Shown here: piece after piece, positions 21,325-30,273 of the stretch
Position numbering within the stretch: position 1 is the first letter of the stretch
Layout: each line of letters begins with the position of its first letter
Assembly (NCBI GenBank): GCA_022565555.1
Contig: JAIUMN010000001.1
Location: 16,527-80,526, forward strand
Length of the DNA stretch: 64,000 nt
Reading direction: 5' to 3'
Source of the DNA: Candidatus Altimarinota bacterium
GTDB taxonomy: Bacteria; Patescibacteriota; Gracilibacteria; BD1-5; UBA6164
Made by a program: the position numbers and the translations under genes
The notes under the pieces: generated by a model
The model's database searches: none
Told to the model about the DNA's origin: nothing
Seen by the model: the letters and a program-made list of their open reading frames with translations, nothing else

Positions 21325-21412
21325 CGGAAGGGATGGGATTCGAACCCACGGTACGAGCAAGTCGTACACACGCTTTCCAAGCGTGCTCATTCGGCCACTC
21401 TGACACCCTTCC
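21325..21412 (-). tRNA. trnS: tRNA-Ser (GGA anticodon)
   Basis: An 88-nt class II tRNA is read on the reverse strand. It has acceptor GGAAGGG/CCCTTCC, anticodon stem CACGC/GCGTG with loop TTGGAAA (anticodon GGA), a long variable arm (TACGACTTGCTCGTA) and T-arm GGGTTCGAATCCC. Discriminator G is followed by CCA in the genome (21324-21322). Confidence 0.95.
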
Positions 21413-21423
21413 AAAACAATCTC

Positions 21424-21515
21424 TATCCTGAATCCTTTCTCTTGAGTTCAAGAGAAAGGGGCTACAAAATTTGTACCTTCCTCTCTTCATAGAAGGGAGG
21501 AAATTCAAAGGAGGG
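21424..21515 (-). repeat. palindromic repeat next to tRNA-Ser
   Basis: Two hairpins, CCTTTCTCTTG/CAAGAGAAAGG and CCTCTCTTC/GAAGGGAGG, are separated by GCTACAAAATTTGTACC. This linker and hairpin order match the ileS, rsmG and PH-domain copies, though the ends are more divergent. It sits between a small ORF and tRNA-Ser. Confidence 0.65.
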
Positions 21516-21550
21516 ATATTGTAGTTTCACGTCATTTCGGACGATTTTTT

Positions 21551-21784
21551 TTAGACTTCTTCTAGCTCTCTAATAAGCACAAGAGCCATTTCTCTATACT
21601 CTTCTTGCTTAAGTTCAAGATAGAGTGTTGCCTCGGAGATAATTTCCTCAAGACTGTCGATTTCTCTCTCTGAGAGCCAACCACCATGAATAATCTGAAG
21701 AACTTCATCAAGTTTCGTAAGGTCTTTTTCTGTGAGAGCCAATTTTAGCTCGTCAAGAAACTGATCGTAGTAATTTTCTTGCAT
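21551..21784 (-). CDS. small acidic helical protein, 77 residues
   Basis: The protein is almost entirely predicted helix (YYDQFLDELKLALTEKDL, then LYLELKQEEYREMALV) and strongly acidic, with no UGA codons. It ends at TAA. It lies 18 bp after the I78-like lipoprotein gene on the same strand. No function is assigned. Small Glu/Leu-rich proteins of this sort are common in CPR genomes. Confidence 0.6.
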   Translation of the reverse strand: MQENYYDQFLDELKLALTEKDLTKLDEVLQIIHGGWLSEREIDSLEEIISEATLYLELKQEEYREMALVLIRELEEV

Positions 21785-21802
21785 GAGAGAATGATTAAAA
21801 AA

Positions 21803-22210
21803 TTATTCGATACTAAAACTGGTAACGATTCCGTCCTCAACTTGTGCGTTGATTCTTCCAGGCACATAATCCATAGTCACTGGGAGCATTTCTCCATCTC
21901 GCATAACTACTCGAAATGGGATATTACTTTCCCTTGCAAGTTCACTTGCCTCTTCTTCACTCAGTCATATAAAGTCAAAACCCTCACTTCGCTGTCTTTG
22001 CTCATCCCATCCGGCTTCTATATCTTCCATATTCCAATCTGTATCATCACCTCTATCATTTGAAACTTCATTAGAAGTATTTTCAGAATCTACATTCCCA
22101 GTATCTTGACTCGGAAGTTCAATATCCTCTCTATCTTCATAGATATTATTATCTACCGATCCACAGCTTATAAGAAACACGGGCAACAAGAGTGCTACAA
22201 AAGTTTTCAT
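21803..22210 (-). CDS. lipoprotein with I78-like protease-inhibitor domain
   Basis: The 135-residue protein begins with a signal peptide and lipobox (VFLISCG, Cys at about 16), then a disordered acidic stretch rich in Asp/Glu/Asn. The C-terminal 45 residues (PFRVVMRDGEMLPVTMDYVP, then GRINAQVEDGIVTSF) match the pattern of peptidase inhibitor family I78: RVV, then VTMDYxPxRxN and V.DG.V. An anchored serine-protease inhibitor facing outside would protect an epibiont from host enzymes, which is inference. Confidence 0.6.
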
Positions 22211-22297
22211 ATAAAATATATTAAAAATTAAAAATTATCTAGTTTTATCCAAAGTATACATAAAAAAATATATAATATAGTAAAAATAATTACTTTT

Positions 22298-22444
22298 ATG
22301 TATCCCAAGGCATTATATATATCCTTGAATAAAGATATATCAGTAAATGCTATAAATCAACAAAGAACTGGAATAGAAACAATTATTGGAAAAATAAAGA
22401 ATGTAACTATGAAGGAGTTAAATATTTTCATAACTTATTTATAA
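22298..22444 (+). CDS. possible 48-residue ORF opposite the end of ridA
   Basis: An ATG frame (MYPKALYISLNKDISV) runs to TAA at 22442 with no UGA. Its last 10 bases overlap the end of ridA on the other strand. A TATAATATAGTA-like AT stretch precedes it. Codon use is plausible, but nothing else supports it. Confidence 0.25.
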   Translation: MYPKALYISLNKDISVNAINQQRTGIETIIGKIKNVTMKELNIFITYL

Positions 22445-22785
22445 GCAATACATTCTATTTCTACAAGTGCTCACTTGGGAAGTGCTTTAACAGCGATAGT
22501 TGAGCGAGCCGGTTTGTGGGAAAAATATGTTCCGTATATTTCATTTACAGTAATGAAATCTTCGATATTTGCAAGATAGATAGTAGTTTTGCAAATATTT
22601 GTAAGAGAAATCCCTAACTCATAACATATTCATGATATATTTTCACATACTTGCTTTGTTTGACCCTCAAGTCACTCTATAAGCTCCATAGTATCAGGAT
22701 TAAGTCATATTTGTCCTGAAAAATATATGGTTTCTCACACTGTCTGGTATGGGGAATACGGTCAAATAGCTTGTGGATATTTCAT
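22435..22785 (-). CDS. ridA: RidA family enamine/imine deaminase
   Basis: RidA (116 residues) hydrolyses reactive 2-aminoacrylate/2-aminocrotonate produced by PLP enzymes. The protein shows AIGPYSPYQTVGETIYFSGQ (the family signature, several Gly as UGA), QTKQVCENI, and TTIYLANIEDF and PARSTIAVKALPKGALVEIE, including the catalytic Arg of ARSTI. It is six bases downstream of ilvA on the same strand. IlvA makes exactly the enamine that RidA removes, so the pairing is functional. Confidence 0.93.
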
Positions 22786-22791
22786 AATCAC

Positions 22792-24027
22792 TTATACTAG
22801 TAAATTAAAATACATATCATTATCGGTAATATTTTCAAAAGAAAATCCGTTTTCTTGCATGTTATGTTCTATAGTAAGAAAATTATCTTTTCCAAGTGCC
22901 TCTATACCTATGAGTACAGGAGCTGTATTACGATTGGATTTTTTCATATACTCAAAACGTGCAATATCATCATCAGGACCGAGAAACTCAAGAAAGCTCT
23001 TAAGAGCTCAAGGCCTCTGTGGAAATTTTACGAGATAATATCGTTTCTTCCCTTCATACCTGAGAGAGCGTTCTTTAATCTCAGGAAGTCGCTCAAAATC
23101 AAGATTCCCCCCACTCACTATAACTACTACTTTTTTTCACTTGAGTCTCTCTCACAGAGTCTTGAGTCCATCAGACTCAAGTGCTCCAGCTGGTTCAAGT
23201 ACAATGCCATCCTCCCGAAGAAACTCAAGAATCGTTGAGCAAATACGATTTTCAGGAGCGGTAATCACTTCTATATTATTATCCCTACAAAGCCTAAAGG
23301 GCATTTCCCCAACTCTTGCAACTGCAGCACCATCAACAAAAGTTTCTATTTTTTCAAGTGTAGTATTTTCTCGTAACTCTAAACTTCGCTTCATACTTGC
23401 AGCCCCCTCAGGCTCAACTCAGATAATTTCAGTATTTTTTTCTAAGATATTTCGCGTAGTAATCACTCCAGATATTACTCATCCACCTCATATAGGAGCA
23501 ACTATCATATCTACCTCAGGAAGTCACTCAAATATCTCGAGACCGAGAGTCGCTTGCCCAACAATAGTTCGTTCATCATCAAAGGGATGCACAAAAGTGG
23601 ATCCGTTTTTGGCTTCATATTCTTTCGCAGCCTTGAGTGCCTGATCAAAAGTATCTCAGATAAGCTTTACTTCTATATATTTCCCTCAAAATTGCTTCGT
23701 TTTATATACTTTTTGCTCAGGAGTTGTTACCGGCATATATACGACTCAAGAGATACCAAGCTCCGAGCAAGAAAGCGCGAAACCTTGTGCGTGATTTCAT
23801 GCACTAGCGCAAACAACTCACTTTTTTTGTTCTTCTTTTGAGAGTGAAGAGATGAGATTATATGCTCCGCGTATCTTGTAGCTTCTAACTTTTTGCAGAT
23901 CTTCACGTTTCAAATATATTTCTGCCTGATATTTTTTTGAAAGTCTCTCTGAGTATTCAAGAGGAGTATTTTTTACAACTTCTCAGAAACGGTACTTTGC
24001 AGCAAGGATGTTTTCAAGTGTAAGCAT
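22792..24027 (-). CDS. ilvA: threonine/serine ammonia-lyase with ACT-like C-terminus
   Basis: This 411-residue PLP enzyme converts threonine to 2-oxobutyrate and ammonia. The PLP lysine lies in VRSYKIRGAYN, the phosphate-binding Gly loop in PIGGGGVISG, and the serine-binding region in CASAGNHAQGFA. The last 90 residues (KGKKVVVIVSGGNLDFERL, then RYYLVKFPQRPGALKSFLEF) form an ACT-like regulatory domain. UGA codes for several invariant Gly. It is regulated by an upstream transcription attenuator. Confidence 0.95.
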
Positions 24028-24260
24028 AAAAAAACACATAAAATAATATTTATGTGCTTGCGGTCCTGTCCCCTATCTAACTTTCCCCTAAAGGGAGAAA
24101 GGATGAGTTACAGAAAGGTACCACCTCAAGCGATTCTTTATTTTATTTTGATAACGAAGGTTTTTGACTTCGAGAGGTTCTAATCAGGAATATCCCTTTC
24201 TTCCTCCAGCATCGCAGGTGATAGCTGCTCAAGTGCTTTTAATACTTTGATTATACAGTA
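24028..24260 (-). promoter_or_regulatory. ilvA leader with attenuator; T-box-like core
   Basis: On the ilvA strand, a stem CACATAAA/TTTATGTG plus seven T residues (24056 down to 24028) is a strong intrinsic terminator directly abutting the ilvA ATG, so ilvA is controlled by read-through. About 65 bases upstream the leader contains AGGTGGTACC (24126-24117), which matches the core of the T-box AGGGTGGTACCGCG that binds uncharged tRNA. A specifier stem could not be placed with confidence. A palindromic-repeat relative lies between them (24065-24110). This 256-bp stretch has no gene. Confidence 0.45.
24065..24110 (-). repeat. short palindromic-repeat relative in the ilvA leader
   Basis: CCCCTATCTAACTTTCCCCT, a short loop and AGGGAGAAAGGATGAG form a hairpin with the same layout as one arm of the dispersed repeat. 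It may act as part of the ilvA leader structure. The match is loose. Confidence 0.4.
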
Positions 24261-24283
24261 TTTTAAAAAAATACAATCTCTTT

Positions 24284-24640
24284 TTAGCTTTTTATTTTTC
24301 CAAGAATCCTCTTTATCTCTCGGCAGTAACTCTGAGTATCTTTATGGAGTATATGATTTGAAATATGTTTCTCATCATGCACGAGCCTGTTACGAATCTT
24401 ATGTAATCTCCAGACAATTTCTATATCATCTATCTCTCTTGGGTTTTTCTTTAAGATATTTCAAAAACTTCCACTATATCCAAGTTCTAGTAAGATGTGA
24501 TGATAGAGTTTATCAAGTTCAATTACTTGTCTAAAGGAATCTTTTTGGATTATTTCACTGAGACGTTTTTGAAAGTTTTTGTGACTTATTTGTGATATTT
24601 TTCTTCAAAATAAGAGGCGTTTGAGGAGCTTGAGAATCAT
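24284..24640 (-). CDS. small HEPN-like protein
   Basis: The 118-residue helical protein has a basic N-terminus (MILKLLKRLLFGRK) and, near residue 85, WRLHKIRNRLVHDEK. This contains the Rx4H motif of HEPN-type RNases and nucleotidyltransferase partners. No toxin or nucleotidyltransferase partner gene is next to it. The FKBP gene follows it by seven bases in reverse order on the same strand. A true HEPN assignment needs structural comparison. Confidence 0.5.
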
Positions 24641-24646
24641 AGTTTA

Positions 24647-25462
24647 TTAATCATATACTTCTAAAATCTCAAGTTCTCAGAACTGAGTCGGAAGTCTCAC
24701 TCATACTTCAAGCTTAAATCCAGCATCAACAAATTGTTGTAGTTCAGACTTTGGTACAATCTCAAATGCCTCTTCGTCACGATATCAATATGCTATCTCA
24801 GGCGGCAATACTAAAGTCTTTTTTTCACCGACTCTCATACCTATAAATCCGTCATTAAATCACTCTATCATTTGTCCTGCTCATAACTCAAAGTCTAGAG
24901 TTTGTCCTCTGTTGTGAGAAGAATCAAATAGAGTTCCATCCACTAAATATCAATCATAATGTACAGATACACTATCCCATATTTCCGCACTGAGTGCTTG
25001 CGTATTTCAAGATGCCTTCCTGAGAGCAATAAGCTCAACTTCAAACCTCAAAGTTTGTCAAACAAGAGGATGATTTAAGTCAAGTTTTACACTTCAGCTG
25101 ATATCAGCTGCATCTTGGGATATATCGTCTCTGATATCTTGTAACTCTTTCAATATCTTTTGTTTGAGATACACGATTATAAGCCGTAAGCGTTTATGGG
25201 TTTGAGATTGTCCTAACTCAGGAAGAATTCCGTCGATTCTTGAAGCTATATCACGTAAGTCTTGAGGAGTATCGATGCGCGCTTCCACAAAGCTATCAAG
25301 TGTTTCTATATAGATATCTCATTTGGGAATATATTCTTGTACATCAGCTCTCGCGAGGATATAATCTTTTATAAGGAAATTATTTTGCGCGCTTGTAACT
25401 CACATGCCCATAAGGACGACAAGCATAAAGCATATTGTGTAAGTAATTATTTTATAGTTCAT
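24647..25462 (-). CDS. exported FKBP-type peptidyl-prolyl isomerase
   Basis: The 271-residue protein has an N-terminal signal peptide (IITYTICFMLVVLMGMGVTS), a charged helical linker, and an FKBP domain from about residue 165. The domain shows VHYDGYLVDGTLFDSS, GAGQMIEGFNDGFIGMRVGE and VLPPEIAYGY, all hallmark FKBP blocks. It speeds cis-trans proline isomerisation outside the membrane. It lies next to a thiol-disulfide exchange protein, giving a pair of extracytoplasmic folding factors. The C-terminus is a short EILEVYD. Confidence 0.9.
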
Positions 25463-25483
25463 AGTGTGTGATTATAAAAAATA

Positions 25484-26731
25484 TTAACGAAGTCTCTCGA
25501 TGACTTCTTCAAAGAAATGAGTAGGATAAGCTCAGCTGATAATTTCATATTCTCAGCTTTGATTATTTACAATAACATTTCATGGAGTTCAACGTATTCA
25601 AAATACCTCTTGTCAAATACTCATATGAGTATCAATTCTGTCCTTCATCCTTCCATCTCAAATACATGCTTGGTAATCAGTTATATTAAAACTCATATTT
25701 TCAGAGTTAGCTACAGCAATGACATCATTTTGGGTAGATACTCACTGTTCAAAACCTTTATCAACAAGAGTATAAAATGCTTTTTCTCAAGCTTGCTCAG
25801 CAATACACTCGATAGCTTCTGGTACCTCTCTATTACGAAATGCCATATGTTGAAAGCGATTATTTATGATATCTGGATATGTATTGAGGATAGTGCTCAC
25901 GGTCATATCATCAACATGCATACGCCTACAAAAAGGGCAACCAAAATCACTATACTCTATCCAGGTAAGCGGCGCGTTTGTATTTCCTTTTACATATGAA
26001 ATTGCTTGTATTTGACTCAGTATATCTCTATCAACTATACTGAATCATCTTTCGCTTCTTAATGCAAACGAATCAAAGGAAGCTGCCTCACCAATTGCTA
26101 GGCTGTATTCGCCATTATGTAAGGTCGTGAGAAATGGAGTTATTTGTCACCCATCCCATAGCTGATCTGTACTAAATATAATAACTGGGAGTTTTGTAAG
26201 ATTATTTTGCTGCAGCAGTTCACGCACTCAATCATCAGAAAAATCTTTGAGAACAAACTTTGCATCAATCAAAAATGGGGATTGATTCAATTGCGCAAGT
26301 ATATCTTCTGTCATACAGTCGTTACATCGTGCATCATCAAGTATAGTTATAACAACACCTTCTCATGTTTTACTTATTTGTTCTTCTCGTCTCTGAGTGA
26401 GGAGATGGAGCTCGTATTTTGCTTTTTGTCATATATACTCTATTATATAACGAACTCGTATATCTCTTTGGGAAGTTCAGAGTCGTGAGAGAGCATTATC
26501 TACTCAAGTCGCTACCTTTTCTAAATACACTCTATCATCTTTATTTATTTCAATGATTTGATCTACATATTCTCTATATATTCCTCAACGTGAAACGTTT
26601 TGTTCGAGATTATTGATAGCAAATATGTACTCACGCATAACAAATCCTTGAGACGAAGCATATCAGCTATGAAATTGAGAAAACAGTATTCCAGTAAAAA
26701 TAAGCACAAAGATAAAAATTTTTCTTCACAT
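25484..26731 (-). CDS. exported DsbA-like protein with two thioredoxin-like domains
   Basis: The 415-residue protein has an N-terminal membrane helix (KIFIFVLIFTGILFSQF) and a helical region. A first thioredoxin-like domain is centred on DDARCNDCMTED, followed by a DsbA/thioredoxin domain with YSDFGCPFCRRMHVDD (CPFC). The typical DsbA helical insert and cis-Pro segment (GIRGTPGNVIVN) are present. It forms or reshuffles disulfides in exported proteins. The start ATG is followed at once by UGA (Gly). The many Cys-bearing surface proteins in this window are possible clients. Confidence 0.82.
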
Positions 26732-26776
26732 ACAGCCTGAGATTAAAAAGTAATAACATCAATATACCAAAAAATA

Positions 26777-27802
26777 CTAAATATCAAATCAAATAAGCAG
26801 TGTCGCATCATAGGAGTCAAAATCTTGGAACTTTGGGACGAGGTAATTATGTACCGTAAGTCAAGGTGAGCTTGATGAAACTTTTTTTCGTTTTATCTCA
26901 TGAAACTCTACTACTGGAAATACTACTTTTTCTCCAGCCTGCATCACTATCGCTTCATCAGGATCGCGAAATGTACTATCGTGGGTTGCGGCAAAAAGTA
27001 CTTGTCTTCTTAGGCATTCATGTACTCCATGATTTCTTTCTTCCTCGTGCTCAAAGATATATCGCCTATCTTTTCCATCCAGAAGTACTACTTCTTTCAG
27101 TCCTTGTACTGAGAGTAAAATATTTTTTTCTTTTTCTATTGCTTCTTCAAGTGTTTCAGTCGCCATTCATTGAGTCTTTTCTCACGCAAAACCTCATCAC
27201 AATTCTTCTCCTCAAGGAGAAGATGAGGCTGCAGAAATTTTTGTAGCTTGTTCCCTCTCCTTGAGGAGAGGGTTAGGGTGAGGTTTTGCGTGAAAGCTTC
27301 ATACATCCTCTAAACACTGTATTTTCTTTCTCTCTGACTCATCCATAGAGTGAAGTGCATTGATGATTTTATATACTTTTTCGATATTTGGAATATATTG
27401 CGCCTCAAGGTCTCCTACCGCTCAAGCGGAACTTCTCGCAAAAAATGTTCCATAGTTAAACAGATAGTGAAAAATATTATTTTTAGAAAAAGCGGTATCA
27501 CGAATATTACGGAAGTGAATTGACATATGAAACTTGGAAAAAAGTCCATTTCGTACTTTTACGATGATTTTTTCGTTTGAGATACAAAAATATGACTTCG
27601 TCCAGAAAAAATAATACCACGCTGTAATACTTACTCCTCATACAAGTATTAATATAAGTATAAAAAGTATACTCCAAGAAAATATATATCAGAAAATCCC
27701 AACTATCACAAGGTAGGGAAGCAATATACTCAGTATCTTGAATATAAGTACAAAAATATGTTGATGTACTTGATAGAGGATAGTGTCGTTGTAGTGCTGC
27801 AT
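26777..27802 (-). CDS. membrane protein with PH-like domain, carrying an in-frame repeat
   Basis: The 341-residue protein has two N-terminal membrane helices (FVLIFKILSILLPYLVIVGI and a second following) and a bacterial PH-like part (KSYFCISNEKIIVKVRNGLF, then RNIRDTAFSKNNIFHYLFNYG), as in YdbT/YdbS-type proteins. A palindromic element at 27182-27293 is translated as about 37 extra residues (PHPNPLLKEREQATKISAAS and a Gly-rich end) before the C-terminal region with RRYIFEHEEERNHG. The frame is open throughout. The flavodoxin-like gene lies directly upstream, four bases away. Confidence 0.75.
27182..27293 (-). repeat. palindromic repeat with 15-bp terminal inverted repeats, inside a gene
   Basis: TCACGCAAAACCTCA (27182-27196) and TGAGGTTTTGCGTGA (27279-27293) are perfect inverted ends. 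Between them lie two hairpins, TTCTCC/GGAGAA and CCCTCTCC/GGAGAGGG, joined by GCTGCAGAAATTTTTGTAGC. The 112-bp unit has the form of a MITE and is translated in frame. It is the best-preserved copy in the window. Confidence 0.9.
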
Positions 27803-27805
27803 GAT

Positions 27806-28318
27806 TTAGAGTAAATTTTTTACGAACTTCTGAAGTTGTCCTTTTCCGAGAAGTCCAAGTTTTCCATTTTGAATTTGAAAATAGCTATTGAGAATGTATG
27901 GAACTTCTTGTATAGGTTTTATACTATACTTTTTTTCAAAACTTTCAAAAAAATGTTCATAGGCAATCTGGCATTCAGGAAGAAGTGCTGAAACTATGAC
28001 TCATACTTTCTTCTCTGTGAGAGCTTCACCACAGATATCAAGAAAGTTTTTAAGGACTCAAGAAATTGCATAATGGTATACGGGAAATCCTAATATAACA
28101 ATTTTAGATGCCTTAAGTTTTTGATATATTTCTTGTATATCATCATGATACTCTCAAAGTTCCCGCCCGTCACAAAACTCAAGAGTTTTTTCTCGCAAGT
28201 CTATAATCTCTACTTCAAAATCTCAAGATTTTACAAGCATATCTTGAAATTCCCTTAGTATCGCATCTGTCAAGGAGTTTTTTCTGAGTGATGGCTGGAG
28301 AAGGATTATTTTTTTCAT
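27806..28318 (-). CDS. flavodoxin-fold NAD(P)H-dependent FMN reductase-like protein
   Basis: This 170-residue alpha/beta protein begins KKIILLQPSLRKNSLTDAIL, a flavodoxin-like phosphate loop, and later has ASKIVILGFPVYHYAISGVLKNFLD, the conserved [PxY..] segment of NADPH-dependent FMN reductases and flavodoxin-like quinone reductases. The first half contains EIIDLREKTLEFCDG. It probably binds FMN and moves electrons to quinones or other acceptors. It lies between lepA and the PH-domain gene on the same strand. Confidence 0.75.
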
Positions 28319-28327
28319 TATAAAGGA

Positions 28328-30211
28328 TTACTTCTTTAATAAATTCACAAATGCCTCACTTGGGAGACTGACTTTTCAAAATTGTTTCATTTTTTTCTTT
28401 CCTTTTTTTTGCTTGTCAAGAAGTTTATTTTTACGAGTTACGTCTCATCCATAAAGATGTCAAATAACATCTTTACGAAATGCTGAGAGCGTTTCACGCG
28501 CAACTACATTTGATCATATTGCTGCTTGGAGGGCAATTGCAAACTGTGCTCTTGGAACTGATTCTTTCAGATTTTTTACTATTTTCCCACCTATATACCT
28601 GGCTTGATCACGGTGACAGAGAAGTGAAAGAGCAGCGATTCGCTCCCCTGCTATCATGGTATCAAGCTTTACAATATCATCTTCCTTATACTTCAAAAAT
28701 TCATAATTAAGAGAAGCATATCAGCTTGAAAGTGACTTCATCTCATCATAAAAGTCTCAAATCAACTCACTCATAGGAAGCTCATAACTGAGCATTACAC
28801 GTGTCTCATCGATAAATTGCTGATTGCAAAATACTCCTCTTCGTTCCTGACAGAGCTGCATCAAAGTCCCTACATAGCCTGTTGGAGTAATAATTTCAAC
28901 TTTTGCAATTGGCTCTAAAATACCCTCACAGGTTTCTCTTGCTGGTAAGTCTTCGGGGTTTGAAACAAGAAGCAGAGTCTTTGTATTTCCTCACTCTTCA
29001 AAAATCTGAGGACTTAAACGAGAATACTCAGAACTTTTATCACCATACATACGAACTTTATAGGTTACTTGTGGAGAAGTCATGATGACATCCATATCAA
29101 ACTCGCGATAGAGACGTTCCTTTACGATATCAAGGTGGAGAAGTCCAAGAAAACCACAACGAAATCATTGTCCAAGTGCCGTTGAAGCTTCAGCTTCTTT
29201 TTGAAGTGCTGAATCATTGAGCATCAGACGCTCCATGGCGTCTGCGAGTTGTGGATATTCCTCAGTTGCTAGAGGAAATACTCAAGCATAGATAAATGGG
29301 GTCACTTTTTTAAATCCATCGATTGCTTTTGCTTCTTCAGGCCTCATTCGTGGTCACTCAACTTGTTCTGATTTCCAAAGAGTATCTCAAACTTTTGCAT
29401 CCCGTATGGATTTAAGTCATGTTACCACATATCATACAGAGCCATTATGTATAACAGTATCACTTGTATATCCTGGCTCAAAATACCCAACATCAAGGGC
29501 TTCTATTTTTTTTCATGTATTGAGGAAGTGAAGGGTATCTCACTTTTTTATTTCTCCGGAAAATATTTTCACGTAACTTACAACACCTCTATACACATCA
29601 TACTGGCTATCAAAAACGAGTGCTTTGAGTTCTTGCTTAGAGACGTCAGTATTTCAGATATACACTTCAGGCTCAGGAACACGAGTGAGAACAGCATCAA
29701 GCACTGCTTCAACATTTTGTCCTGTCTTTGCTGAGATTGGAATGATATCTTCCCGTTTACATCAGAGAAGATGAATAATCTCTTCACTTACTCGCTCGAC
29801 ATCCGCCGCTGGAAGATCTATCTTGTTGATGACTGGAATAATTTCAAGTTCGTTTTCTATTGCCATATACACGTTAGAAAGTGTCTGAGCTTCTATCCCT
29901 TGTGCAGCATCTACTACAAGGAGACAACCTTCAACAGAAGCAAGACTTCGTGAGACTTCGTATTGAAAATCCACATGTCATGGAGTATCTATAATATTGA
30001 GTTCATACCCTTTCCAATTCATACGAACTGGTTGAAGCTTGATAGTAATACCACGTTCTTGCTCAAGTTCCATAGTATCAAGCATCTGCCCGTGTTTCAT
30101 ATCACGCATTTCAATCGTTCCTGTAATCTCAAGAAGTCTATCGGCAAGCGTAGATTTTCCGTGGTCAATATGTGCGATAATACAAAAGTTCCGAGTCTTT
30201 GCGAGTTCCAT
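28328..30211 (-). CDS. lepA: elongation factor 4 (LepA)
   Basis: LepA (627 residues) is a ribosome-bound GTPase. G1 is [10 protein letters not shown]2 contains RGITIKL, G3 is DTPGHVDF (Gly by UGA), and G4 is NKIDLPAA. The LepA-specific C-terminal domain shows [20 protein letters not shown] near the end, the diagnostic tail. Length is close to the usual 600. It starts at ATG ([18 protein letters not shown]) and ends with a short Leu/Lys tail. Confidence 0.96.
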
Positions 30212-30273
30212 AGAAAGTACTTATAAATATTTTCGCGCAGTATATGGAGATAGTATAAAAAGTAAAGTGAGTC

